Shown: positions 28,801-36,925, numbered from the stretch's first letter. The stretch: DNA of 64,000 bases from an uncultured Sphingomonadaceae bacterium (GCA_947499255.1 CANMNF010000001.1:744001-808000); one strand, 5' to 3'. Numbers and translations are program-made. The notes: generated from the sequence alone by a model not told the origin.

Positions 28801-30854
28801 ACAGCATAACGATTGTTGGCGCTGGGCGTTTTGCCATCGAATGCAAGCGGATTTGCTGCTTCGCCATTGGAGGTCAATTCGACGCGGTGTCCCGCACGAT
28901 GACGGATCGCGACCCGTACAGAAGGCGAACGCGGATTGTGTTCAACAGAGGGGAAGAGGAACCCGTCAGGTCCATCACCCAGGCTGAGAAAATCGATAGT
29001 TGCACCCGATGCTTCGACGTTCTCTTTAACCTCACGTTCGATCTGGCCGCGCGTCACAAATTCAGCATCGGCAGGAAGGTCGGCGTGGAAATCCGCTCGT
29101 GCAAGGCTACCGCCCTGCCCGCTGACAAAGCGCGAAATGGCGCTGCCGGCGCTGCGGGTTGAATCAACGCAATCCACAAACTCGCCGCCGTCAGGAAGCG
29201 TGGTGCGTGCAGCTTGCACAACGTGATTGCCTGGCACCACACCTTCAAAGTGATAACGGCCGTCAAAATCGGTGATGGCAAAGCTACCATCTTCCAACAT
29301 GACGCGAACACCGGGGATGCCGCGCGGTTCTTCGAATGGTGCGCAACCACCTGCCAGAACGCGGCCAATGATTGTCATGCGCGCGGTAAGGCCATTGCGC
29401 AGGATCCGCACGTTGGCTTGTGTCTGTGCACGGTTGCCATCTGCATCGGTGATGATCGCATTGTTTGGCGCATCGCCAATTGCGGCATCTTCGCGCACCG
29501 TCATCGCATAGGTCACACGGCGGCTTTCACCGATGCCAAGCTCTCCAATGGTGAGCGCAAAACCATGGCCATCGCCATCGGGCTGCAAGCTGTCACCTGG
29601 CACCGCGCCGTCAATGCGGACGGTATCGGTGCGCAGGCGCAAGGCCGCAGTGGCACTATCGGTAAGGGTCAAAGCGGTTGTTGCGCGCTCACTATCAGTG
29701 TTGCGCAAGGTTACGGTATAAACCACCGCATCGCCCGGTTCTGCCAATTCACGAGAAGCCGACTTCGAGATCGATACCGAACCACCTGGCGCATCAAGCG
29801 GAATATCGGCGCGAATAGGAATGATGGAATCAATCGCAAAGACATCGCCATAAGACGCATCGATAATCGTGAATGACCCGCCATCTGGCGCACGCAAAGC
29901 CGCAATGTCCGCAAGACTTGCCTCAGAAGGCGCTACGTAAGGCAAAGGCGGTGTTACTTCCAAACGGTATTGACCAAATGGCAGCAACGGGAACCGATAT
30001 TCGCCTGGTTCAAAATCATAAACCCGGCCCGCTTCATCCACCGCGCTTCCTCCAGAGAAGATCGTCGATGGATATGGTGTGACACCATCAAAAGCGAACA
30101 CCGTTGCAGGTTGCCCGGTACGCTGATCGATTACGGTGACTTTAGCGCCGTCAACCGGACGGCCATCAAGGCTGTCAAAAACAATGCCAAACGGATCGGC
30201 AAGTCCGATGACCTCGCCCATCAAGAAAGGCTGAATATTGGCGTTTGTGCGCGCTTGAATGGATATGCTGTCGCCAGACTGGATGCTGAGTTCACAGTTG
30301 GACGGGACAATCGCCGGCGGAGTGCCGGTTGTATCGATGGTGGCAAAGAAGGCTCCTGTATCAATGCCATCTTCGATCGCCGTTATGGTTTCCAGATCAC
30401 CGCTGGGGGTTGTGATCGTCAAAACCAGTTCGTCGGATACAGATTGATTGCGATTGGCCACCGCAGCATCGATGCGGATGACAAGTGTTTGTCCAACACG
30501 CACCGCCTGAGTTTCAAGCAAAGCCGTTGATACAGAGCTAGAAGCTGAAGCGACCGATTGGCTGTTTGCAGGAGACCGGGAGGCGCAATATGATGCGCGA
30601 AGGTCCACTAGTTCAGAACCACCGGGGAAGGCAATAAAGGTCGAAAGCTGCGCTGAGCTTTCAACGATATCGAAACTTACAGAATTGGAACTGGTGCGCT
30701 TTGCATCACCACCATCGATCCAGCTGGCCGATGCGGTGTTTTCCACCGAACGCACCTGTGCGAAAGCATCGTCCGAAGCGAGCGCCTGGCCGATGAACAA
30801 AATGCTGGCCCAAGCTGTGATCACACCCAGTTTTTGGCGGAGCTTGAGCATCAT
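25800..30854 (-). CDS. Giant DUF11 protein with C-terminal outer-membrane beta-barrel
   Basis: A 1684-residue exported protein. After a signal peptide (to about residue 33) comes a short domain starting VENTASASW, shared with its neighbours. A DUF11 domain lies at about 355-485 and a carboxypeptidase-regulatory-like beta sandwich at about 490-560 (GVRVMLEDGSFAITDFDGRY). From roughly residue 880 onward, alternating amphipathic strands resemble a large outer-membrane barrel (AFYAKGRVLGEYLLTIAYDS and many similar strands). It could present or export its smaller neighbours, but that is inferred from linkage. The last strand is followed by a short charged tail rather than ending in Phe. Confidence 0.75.
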   Translation of the reverse strand: MMLKLRQKLGVITAWASILFIGQALASDDAFAQVRSVENTASASWIDGGDAKRTSSNSVSFDIVESSAQLSTFIAFPGGSELVDLRASYCASRSPANSQSVASASSSVSTALLETQAVRVGQTLVIRIDAAVANRNQSVSDELVLTITTPSGDLETITAIEDGIDTGAFFATIDTTGTPPAIVPSNCELSIQSGDSISIQARTNANIQPFLMGEVIGLADPFGIVFDSLDGRPVDGAKVTVIDQRTGQPATVFAFDGVTPYPSTIFSGGSAVDEAGRVYDFEPGEYRFPLLPFGQYRLEVTPPLPYVAPSEASLADIAALRAPDGGSFTIIDASYGDVFAIDSIIPIRADIPLDAPGGSVSISKSASRELAEPGDAVVYTVTLRNTDSERATTALTLTDSATAALRLRTDTVRIDGAVPGDSLQPDGDGHGFALTIGELGIGESRRVTYAMTVREDAAIGDAPNNAIITDADGNRAQTQANVRILRNGLTARMTIIGRVLAGGCAPFEEPRGIPGVRVMLEDGSFAITDFDGRYHFEGVVPGNHVVQAARTTLPDGGEFVDCVDSTRSAGSAISRFVSGQGGSLARADFHADLPADAEFVTRGQIEREVKENVEASGATIDFLSLGDGPDGFLFPSVEHNPRSPSVRVAIRHRAGHRVELTSNGEAANPLAFDGKTPSANNRYAVSLWRGIALTGPTNTLVATIRNQDGEVVSTYERIVHYATTPLRAELVPEESRLIADGANAPILAVRMLDRKGRPVHSGISGTLMLDSPYETQSAVDARADRELSGFGNSSATWLVEGDDGIAYIQLAPTMVSGSLRAEFNFSDGESTRQQELEAWVEPGDQPWTLIGLAEGSIGARTIAENMEREGSFDSDLGENARVAFYAKGRVLGEYLLTIAYDSAKQEDDQRLLGTIDPAAYYTVFGDNSQRLFDAASRDKIYVRVESSTFFALYGDFETGFDQTELARYQRIATGVRAEARVGQVQAEGFAAQIGSRQRRDEFQGAGISGPYQLSSRRIVPNSEIVAIEVRDQLRSEQIVQRRELTRFVDYDIDLLSGTITFAEPVLSRDAAFNPRFVVVNFEVDTLGEQQWNAGARASWISENGDLRIGATGITDKGEEDRTQVGAIDARLRIGTDTEIRAEVALSDNGIARSEAYLAELEHHSGDVDLLVYARQIDQDYGVNQQNLSERGRRKVGADARWRASETITLVAGAWQEDGLDDNTKRQAGEMGVSWRNGTTDANIGIAHITDDFGDGTGASSTVLQGGATQRLFDNQLEVTGTTSVPLTSTANIDLPARHTIGARYNVTQSIRAIASWEVARGDAIDANSFRFGGEITPWDGGSIITAVGKERFAGTNLQQDSNRTFAAFSLGHSFRATEQLVLDATIDTNTTLGGGIAAQDVINVDQPVSSGGQLGPGGSLGEDFTAVSMGASWSDDIWNARVRGEYRDGEFADRTGIDVAAIRSLGNGSVVGSGVTWTRATAQRGGTTEILDAAVSLAHRPADSEFSMLGKLEYRSDAVTNATGGQVGAAGQTALLVDGDAKLRRLLASVATNWTPTDDDTELSRSEIALFLGVRHSFDRIEQLDIGGTSLLAGLDARIGLGSRFDFGGRASARHDLDAGTTSFAIGPEIGFVPVDNVLLSVGYNITGFRDPDFSQARFTNKGLFATVRIKLDDDTMAALGLGR

Positions 30855-30934
30855 ATATCTACTTCACGCTTGTGCTGGTTGGAGGGGACGGAACGGTTGC
30901 CCCGCCCCACTCCAATTCAGATCACACGGCCCGA

Positions 30935-32002
30935 TTACTTAATCAGAGCCCGGAAGATGACAGACTGGCTTTCGCCACCCGCAAGGGTGCCAATCGTGCC
31001 TGTCACAACACCGCTCGATTCCGTGCCGGAACCGCTGCCAAGTGTGTCGCAATCCGCGCCACCCACAACGACACCAAAGCCGGAGACATACGTCACCTCG
31101 CTTGGCAAAGTATCGCTGATCTCAACATCAGAAGCAGATGCGCTGCCGGTAGCGTTGGTCACAAGGATGCAGTATTCAATGGTCGCACCCGGCAGATAAG
31201 TGCCGGTATTGTCGCCAGTGAACGCACCTGAAACGACACGGCTGCTCTTGCTTGCTGTCAAACCAGCGGCAAGGATCAGGTAATCGTCTGTGTCAAAAGC
31301 CATGCCGTCGCCAGCAGTTTGGCCGTTGTCGTCCGTATCTGCGTAAACCGTATCTACGGTCAGCGCATTAGCGGAATTCGACGTTGCTGGTGTAAATGTA
31401 TCGCCAAGTGTCGATGCGCCATTATCTTCACGCGCCGTAGCGGTCAGAGTAATGATCGCACGGTCATCCGTATCGTAACCGATGTCAAAATCGGTCACAA
31501 CGTGGAGGGTGACGGAATCGCCTGATGGCAGCGCGTCAATATGCGTGATGGGTGAACCATCGGCTGCATTAAAGATGCCATCACCATCATCGATATAATA
31601 GGTGAAACCACCCTCACTATCGATGTTATCGCTTTCCGCCCCGTCAATCTCCGATGTCGTTCCGGTAGCAACTTCATCAGCATCAAGCGCGAAATCCAGC
31701 GAATCGTTCGATTCGTTGGTCAGCACATACGTCACCGCAACACCGGCTTCACCGGGCGAAACTGACGTTTCGACATTATCCGAGCGGGAAAGAGTGAGGT
31801 TCACCTTACGGTCAACCGCAACCTCATCAACGGCATCGATCGGATCTTGATCGATGGTGCCGATTTTAAACGTCACATCGACGGTATTCTCAATTGTCTC
31901 GCCAACCTGCGTCCCTACCGGGGCAGCAGATGCAGGAGCGGCAAGAAGAAGCGAAGCTGCAACAGCACTGGCCGCACCCCCGGAAAGAAGAATGTTCTTC
32001 AT
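30935..32002 (-). CDS. Secreted DUF11 protein
   Basis: A 355-residue exported protein. The ATG at 32002 is preferred over one twelve bases upstream because GGAGGT lies five bases before it. The signal peptide ends near PASAAP. The mature start has GETIENTVDVTF, the same opening as two neighbours. The middle is Asp/Thr-rich beta structure with Asp-rich turns, and a DUF11 domain closes the protein (GATIEYCILVTNATGSASASDVEISDTLP). It is likely on the surface or in the periplasm. Confidence 0.75.
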   Translation of the reverse strand: MKNILLSGGAASAVAASLLLAAPASAAPVGTQVGETIENTVDVTFKIGTIDQDPIDAVDEVAVDRKVNLTLSRSDNVETSVSPGEAGVAVTYVLTNESNDSLDFALDADEVATGTTSEIDGAESDNIDSEGGFTYYIDDGDGIFNAADGSPITHIDALPSGDSVTLHVVTDFDIGYDTDDRAIITLTATAREDNGASTLGDTFTPATSNSANALTVDTVYADTDDNGQTAGDGMAFDTDDYLILAAGLTASKSSRVVSGAFTGDNTGTYLPGATIEYCILVTNATGSASASDVEISDTLPSEVTYVSGFGVVVGGADCDTLGSGSGTESSGVVTGTIGTLAGGESQSVIFRALIK

Positions 32003-32106
32003 CTTTACCTCCATTTGGTTCGACCAGAAACCAAGTATTGTGGAATAGTCGTCCGGCAGGTCAAATCGGACAGATTGCGATTATTTTTTTATTATTTCTT
32101 AGATGC

Positions 32107-32568
32107 TTACTTCACTACACCGCGATAGCTGACGCTGCCCTTCTCTTGAGGAGAGAGCGTTGCGATAACCCATCGAAGATGTGTGATGTCCGCTGGTGTT
32201 GCCGCGCGCCGCGTGCCATCTTCGGCAACGATTTCGAGCGAGGCGAGCGGCCCCCAAACAGTGCCGCCATCAACCGAAACTTCGGTCGCTGAGGCAGCTT
32301 GGGCCGTCACGGCAATGTTGGCCGGGACAGGGTTTGTAACCACGAATTGCGTGGCCGCCGTATTGCTTTGATTGATATAGCGCGTGGTGAATTCAAGCAT
32401 ATCACCCGGCACCACCGCAGCAGGTGCGGCGAGTGTTTCACCATTCGCAGTCGTTTCGACAAGATAGGTCGAAGTGGTCAGATCAATCGGGCTTTCCTGC
32501 GCGATGGCAGAAGGTGCCATTGCCATGGCCGCAAGCCCCAGAGCGAAAGCAGTAGTTCTATTCAACAT
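32107..32568 (-). CDS. Small secreted DUF11-like protein
   Basis: A 153-residue protein. The start at 32568 follows AGGAA and gives a clean signal peptide ending in AIAQE. The single mature domain (GDMLEFTTRYINQSNTAATQFVVTNPVPANI) is a DUF11-like sandwich, and the C-terminus (ATLSPQEKGSVSYRGVVK) parallels the ends of its neighbours. It lies 22 bases after the first gene of the cluster. Confidence 0.75.
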   Translation of the reverse strand: MLNRTTAFALGLAAMAMAPSAIAQESPIDLTTSTYLVETTANGETLAAPAAVVPGDMLEFTTRYINQSNTAATQFVVTNPVPANIAVTAQAASATEVSVDGGTVWGPLASLEIVAEDGTRRAATPADITHLRWVIATLSPQEKGSVSYRGVVK

Positions 32569-32590
32569 CGGTTGGTTCCTTTTCAAAAGA

Positions 32591-33574
32591 TCAGTCATCG
32601 ATGGTGACCTGGAATGTGATGGTGTAGCTGGTGCCGCCCGAAACGGTGCCCAGATCAACGGAAATTGCATTGGCGTCAGCTGTGCCTTCATCGGCATCAG
32701 CAGCGTCGGACAATGACCCTCCATCGAGAGTTAAAGTACCGTTTGAATAGGTGGTGTCGTCCGGAACCGGATCGGTGATGGTCAAGCCTTCAACCGTGGA
32801 AGACCCATCAACGCTCGCCACCAGAGTATAGGTGACCACCGCCCCAGGAACAGGTTGATCGCCGCCAAAAGGATCGTTGATTTCGGCTGCCTTGGTAAGG
32901 CTGACAGAGCTTGATGCGACCACAAACGCCCCGTCTGTTTCGCTAAATGCAGTGGTGGTTCCCACAACCGCATCGCTGCCGCCAACGCCTGCACCTTCGA
33001 ACACAGTGCCCGAAGCGCCCGTGCCAGTTATTGCGGTTGCGCCAAGGCCAACATTGGCCGTGTCACCATTGTTCGGGTTGCCAGTAAGTCCGCCGATGAC
33101 AAAGATGCGCAAGCTATCATCTGCAAGGATCTCTGGCGTGGTGGCGTCTGAAGGAAGGAGCTCATCCTCGCCTTCATCATAGGAACCATTGCCGTTGCTA
33201 TCATAAGCGATCTTGATGACATCGGGATCAAAATCATCGCCGGTTAAAAGCGGATCGACTTCGATCTGATATGCCTCGGGCCCATTGCCATTGTTGGTCA
33301 CCAGGAAGGTGAGGACAGCATCGTCATTGCCCAAAGCCACATTGCCCGCATCCAACGAGCTTACAGCGACGTCGAGGATTTCATCGACAGTGACGATGAC
33401 GGTATTGGAAGGGACGGTTCGCGATTCACCTGCGAAGGTAAATGTCGCCAGCGCGGTGTTCTCAATAGGGGTGCCGGCAGCAACGCCTTCTGCATACGCA
33501 GTCGCAGGCAACGCGATAAGCGCAGTTGCAGTCGAGGCGGAAAGGAGGCGCAAAGGGAATGCGGTCATCTTCAT
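32591..33574 (-). CDS. Secreted DUF11 protein, first gene of the surface cluster
   Basis: A 327-residue exported protein with a signal peptide ending in AYAEG. The mature start reads GTPIENTALATF, matching the IENT openings downstream. The C-terminal domain (VVTYTLVASVDGSSTVEGLTITDPVPDDT) is DUF11. Asp/Gly-rich turns such as DSNGNGSYDEGEDE could bind calcium. It is the promoter-proximal gene of five; no strong ribosome site precedes the ATG at 33574, and a second in-frame ATG lies two codons later. Confidence 0.75.
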   Translation of the reverse strand: MKMTAFPLRLLSASTATALIALPATAYAEGVAAGTPIENTALATFTFAGESRTVPSNTVIVTVDEILDVAVSSLDAGNVALGNDDAVLTFLVTNNGNGPEAYQIEVDPLLTGDDFDPDVIKIAYDSNGNGSYDEGEDELLPSDATTPEILADDSLRIFVIGGLTGNPNNGDTANVGLGATAITGTGASGTVFEGAGVGGSDAVVGTTTAFSETDGAFVVASSSVSLTKAAEINDPFGGDQPVPGAVVTYTLVASVDGSSTVEGLTITDPVPDDTTYSNGTLTLDGGSLSDAADADEGTADANAISVDLGTVSGGTSYTITFQVTIDD

Positions 33575-33829
33575 GCCGCTTGGACTAGTGAAAACTACTT
33601 AATTAACCGTTATGACTTTCGATACCATAGCCCCTCAAAAGCCCAGTGTTGCGCCGATGATACCGGTGACATAACCGGTGCGATAACTCGATATTAACCA
33701 TAAAACCCGCAGAAATCGGCGGTTTGGTTAGCTCTTTTGGCAAGATATCCGAATTAGTTGACACCCATGTTTACAACCGAGGGTAATTTGCCAAATATCT
33801 CATTTTAGAGGTAACAAAACCGGCAACCC
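33575..33829. promoter_or_regulatory. Leader region of the DUF11 cluster with paired ACCGGT palindromes
   Basis: This AT-rich region must contain the promoter of the five-gene DUF11 cluster. Two copies of the palindrome ACCGGT (33662-33667 and 33674-33679) are spaced twelve bases apart, about one helical turn, and could be an operator. No -35/-10 pair is certain. The chromosome/element boundary probably lies here or just to the right. Confidence 0.3.
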
Positions 33830-33907
33830 AAGCCATCTGCACAAGCTATCTGCCCGAACCATTTGCCCAAACCATTTGCCCTAACCATTTGTCCAAACCA
33901 TCTGTGG
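33830..33907. repeat. Six tandem copies of a 13-bp repeat
   Basis: Six consecutive 13-base units follow without a gap: AAGCCATCTGCAC, AAGCTATCTGCCC, GAACCATTTGCCC, AAACCATTTGCCC, TAACCATTTGTCC, AAACCATCTGTGG. The core is AACCATTTGCC. The array lies between the DUF11 cluster and the mobilization genes, at or near the element's left end. Iteron-like protein-binding sites, an end-specific repeat or a contracting array are all possible. Confidence 0.9.
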
Positions 33908-33953
33908 GTCAGATCAGGCCAGCCAACTTTTGTGGGTCAATTTTCATGGAAGG

Positions 33954-34046
33954 ATGGTGCGCCTCGAAGTTGAGACTTCGAACCAGCTATTTGAGACATT
34001 GGAGGAATGGGAGGCCCAGCTTCAAGCTCTAGATTTTGAATTGTGA
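33954..34046 (+). CDS. Possible 30-residue peptide upstream of mobC
   Basis: An ATG at 33954 preceded by GGAAGG opens 30 codons ending at TGA 34046, just before mobC at 34056. The peptide is acidic and amphipathic (ETSNQLFETLEEWEAQLQAL), as expected for one helix, and ends cleanly next to the mobC ribosome site. It could be a leader peptide, a small regulator, or the tail of a gene cut by element insertion. A 7-bp inverted repeat (33964-33970/33975-33981) lies inside it. Confidence 0.35.
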   Translation: MVRLEVETSNQLFETLEEWEAQLQALDFEL

Positions 34047-34055
34047 GGTGCGCTG

Positions 34056-34412
34056 ATGGCAAAGCAAAACCTCACCATTCGGGTCTCGGACGAGCAGCGC
34101 ACCATATTGGAGCGCCGCGCAGGCAACCGCGCGCTTGCGGATTACATCAGGCACAAGCTCGACATTGCCGACACTCCAAAACATGCTCGCAGCTATAAAC
34201 CGCAAGCCGATTCTATCGCTCTGGCGCAAATACTCGCTGCGCTCGGTTCCTCTGACTTGTCCGCATCCATGCGCGATATTGCCGAAGCTGCGCGCAACGG
34301 TGCCCTGGAAAATTCCGACGATCTGCGGCTCTCGCTGCATGCGGCCTGCCTGACAATCGAGCAGATGCGCGATGATTTGATCCGCGCGCTCGGCCTCAAG
34401 GTGCGGGGCTAG
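34056..34412 (+). CDS. mobC: MobC-like relaxosome accessory protein
   Basis: A 118-residue protein starting with a ribbon-helix-helix-like segment (NLTIRVSDEQRTILERRAGNRALADYIRHKL). A helical region follows, typical of MobC proteins that open the origin-of-transfer DNA for the relaxase. It lies three bases upstream of the relaxase gene. The origin of transfer is expected nearby, probably just upstream. Confidence 0.75.
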   Translation: MAKQNLTIRVSDEQRTILERRAGNRALADYIRHKLDIADTPKHARSYKPQADSIALAQILAALGSSDLSASMRDIAEAARNGALENSDDLRLSLHAACLTIEQMRDDLIRALGLKVRG

Positions 34413-34415
34413 GTC

Positions 34416-35849
34416 ATGATACTGGTCGGTAACTCTCGCGGCGGCGCACGCGATCTCGCACAACATCTGATGAATGATCGGGATAACGATCATGTCGTCC
34501 TGCATGAGGTCAGAGGATTCGTGTCGAGCGATCTCGATGGCGCGTTGCAGGAAGCCTATGCAGTGTCACGTGGGACGCGGTGTAAACAGTATCTGTTCTC
34601 CCTATCACTCAATCCCCCTGCCGATGCGGATGTCTCAACGCAGGACTTTGAGCGCGCCATTGACCAAGTGGAGCGCAAGGTCGGTCTTGAAGGTCAGCCG
34701 CGTGCAATTGTCTTTCATGAGAAAGACGGAGACGGCCCCGGCGGCACGAGGCGTCATGCGCATGCTGTGTGGTCACGCATTGACCCGCAAACCATGACGG
34801 CGCGGCGCATGTCGTTCCACAAGATGAAGCTGCAAGAGGTCAGCCGCGAGCTTTACCGCGAGCATGGCTGGCGTATGCCGGAAGGCTTGGCGGATCGGTC
34901 CCGCTCGGACCCAAGAAACTATTCTCTTGCCGAGTGGCAGCAAGCCAAACGGGTCGGCAAAGATGCGCGGGCGATCAAGGAGGCGTTTCGGGATGCCTGG
35001 GCAATCTCTGACAATCGCGCCTCTTTCGAACATGCTCTGAAAGAGCGCGGCTATTGGCTGGCCCGTGGTGATCGACGCGGTTTTGTGGCGCTCGATTATC
35101 ATGGTGAAGTGTATTCGGTGCCGCGACAAACGGCGATCAAAACCAAAGCCGTGCGCGAGCGGTTGGGTGATGAGGACGCCCTGCCATCGCTTGCGCAGGC
35201 TCACGAGACCATGGCCCGCGAAATGTCCGCAATGCTCACGCGGCTGCGCGATGAACAATATGAACAGGCTGCCGCCCTCAAGGCAGAACACAATCAGCGC
35301 AAACAGACGGTGGTTGATCAACAACGGCGTGATCGTGCAGCCTTGCAGATAAAGCTGCAAGAGAGGCAAAGCCGCGAACAGGCGATGCGACAGGCCCGCT
35401 TTCGGACTGGGCTTGTAGGCATCTGGGACCGCTTGCGCGGCGAACATAAGCGGCTTGCACAGCGCAACCGCTTGGAAGCGCTTGCGGCTCAAACACGCGA
35501 CAAAACCGAACGCGATAGACTTATCTTCCAGCAGCTTTCTCAGCGCCGCATGCTGAATGTGCAGGCCAAGCAGCGCCTTGAGCGGATCAAAGGCCGCAAA
35601 CATGAACTCGATCAGGACACCGAACGTATCACCGAAATCGCCCGTGGACAGAATGTCGAGGGCAAAAAACGTCAAAGGCGGCGCTCATCCAGAAATGAGG
35701 CTCAAGCACCGCCACGATCATCACCGTCGATCAGCGCCGAATTTGACAATGCTGCCGAGCGTGAGCGAGGCCGCCGGAAAAATCACTTCCGCCAGCGTCG
35801 CCGGAGCAAAGACCGGAACCGCGATCATGGTCCAAGCTTGGGCCGCTAG
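34416..35849 (+). CDS. Relaxase/mobilization nuclease (MobA/VirD2 type)
   Basis: A 477-residue relaxase that would nick the element at its transfer origin and pilot the strand to a recipient. The nuclease domain occupies about residues 1-160. The metal-binding motif is H114-x-H116 in RRHAHAVWSRID, with an upstream H101 in FHEKDGDG, as in the PF03432-type fold. The nucleophilic tyrosine is probably Y48 or Y59, which I cannot decide. Residues of about 250-420 form a long Arg/Gln/Glu-rich coiled coil, and the tail is strongly basic. mobC is directly upstream. Confidence 0.88.
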   Translation: MILVGNSRGGARDLAQHLMNDRDNDHVVLHEVRGFVSSDLDGALQEAYAVSRGTRCKQYLFSLSLNPPADADVSTQDFERAIDQVERKVGLEGQPRAIVFHEKDGDGPGGTRRHAHAVWSRIDPQTMTARRMSFHKMKLQEVSRELYREHGWRMPEGLADRSRSDPRNYSLAEWQQAKRVGKDARAIKEAFRDAWAISDNRASFEHALKERGYWLARGDRRGFVALDYHGEVYSVPRQTAIKTKAVRERLGDEDALPSLAQAHETMAREMSAMLTRLRDEQYEQAAALKAEHNQRKQTVVDQQRRDRAALQIKLQERQSREQAMRQARFRTGLVGIWDRLRGEHKRLAQRNRLEALAAQTRDKTERDRLIFQQLSQRRMLNVQAKQRLERIKGRKHELDQDTERITEIARGQNVEGKKRQRRRSSRNEAQAPPRSSPSISAEFDNAAERERGRRKNHFRQRRRSKDRNRDHGPSLGR

Positions 35850-35859
35850 GCCTGCGCCA

Positions 35860-36519
35860 TCAGGCCGCTTTGCGCTGTTGATAGCGGGCCACACCTTCAA
35901 GGCGTGATCGCGCGACATAGCAGTAGCGTTTGTCCAACTCGATGCCGAGATAATTGCGCCCGTTGAGGGCCGCTGCAACGGCAGTGCTGCCGGAGCCCAA
36001 GAATGGGTCTAAGACAAGATCGCCCGGCTTGGAAAAACCTCTGATTAGGGGCGCTATCACACTAACCGCCTTTTCAGTGGGATGGCGTTTGTTGCCGGAA
36101 TACTCCCATTCCTGAACGTCGCTGATGGGGTTCTGTGGTTTAGGCGGCCAACCTTTAGCGAGGACAAAAGCGGATTCGTGGCGATATTGCGTGTGACCGC
36201 TGCGTGAGGCGTAGCGTTTGGGCCAAACGATATGGCCGATGGTTTTTAAGCCTACATTCGCCCAGGCATTTGAGAACTCCGCAATCGCGTTCCAGCCATA
36301 GAAGCTGATGCAATAGCTGTTGGGCTTTAAAACCCGATAGACTTCATCGAACACGCCAAGAACGGCGTCGGGGTTATCGTCATTGGCTAAGGTGCGTCCA
36401 TCGCGGTCCTTGTAATTGCACAGATATGGCGGGTCGGTAACGACAAGATCGACACACCGATCTGCATATTGGCTTAGAATGACGGCGGCATCGCCGCACA
36501 GGATTTGATTTGTTTCCAT
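35860..36519 (-). CDS. Orphan DNA methyltransferase (beta class, N6-adenine or N4-cytosine)
   Basis: A 219-residue SAM-dependent methyltransferase. The catalytic motif DPPY (29-32) comes first and the SAM-binding DPFLGSGST near residue 175 last, the order of the beta class. The start at 36519 follows GGAGGAAACCC. No restriction endonuclease is next to it, so it is an orphan enzyme. On mobile elements such enzymes usually protect the DNA from host restriction. It is convergent with the relaxase. Confidence 0.88.
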   Translation of the reverse strand: METNQILCGDAAVILSQYADRCVDLVVTDPPYLCNYKDRDGRTLANDDNPDAVLGVFDEVYRVLKPNSYCISFYGWNAIAEFSNAWANVGLKTIGHIVWPKRYASRSGHTQYRHESAFVLAKGWPPKPQNPISDVQEWEYSGNKRHPTEKAVSVIAPLIRGFSKPGDLVLDPFLGSGSTAVAAALNGRNYLGIELDKRYCYVARSRLEGVARYQQRKAA

Positions 36520-36925
36520 GGGTTTCCTCCTTTGGAAAGTGGGGTTGCGTATGCAAACCCTGCTTCCGGCCGAGGATGGGGGTAGAAAGGGCAAGGAGGC
36601 TCCGAACGAGGGTCCGCGCCGCATGGCGTGGAGGCGTTTGGATGCCTTGCCCGCGCGAGGGGCAAAGCCCCATAGCTTTGAATGGGAAACGCGCCGCGAT
36701 GAGCGGTTCAATAGTGCGCGAGGGATTGATGCCGAATGGCCGAGATAAGCCTAAGGCTGGCTCGGTTCACGAAAGCCCGGCCCGAAGGGTGCGCCATAAC
36801 AATCCATATTACTGAAAATTAAAAGAGAATCTTAGCGTTGGGAATTTCCGGCAGGGCCTGAATACTCTTCCCATTCCTCATGAATATGCTATATTCTACA
36901 AGAACAAAAATTAAACACGGCATTT
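36520..36925. promoter_or_regulatory. Divergent intergenic region with candidate promoter for the cargo operon
   Basis: This 406-base region separates the methyltransferase from the HIT-like gene. Open frames on the plus strand (36518-36748) have no recognisable motif and are not called. The right end is AT-rich: TATATT near 36889 could be a -10 element. A degenerate SOS-box-like sequence, GAAC-N7-AAAC, lies at 36902-36916, ten bases before the HIT-like start. Confidence 0.35.

Noticed and set aside
33575-34055. A direct repeat of the tRNA-Arg 3' end that would mark the left attachment site.
   Set aside because: I found only an 8-base TTCGAACC match near 33978 and an ATGGYGCGCC resemblance at 33954; neither is long enough, and a serine recombinase needs only a very short core.
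36518-36748. A 76-codon plus-strand frame in the leader of the cargo operon.
   Set aside because: It starts antisense to the methyltransferase start and ribosome site, and its composition looks non-coding.
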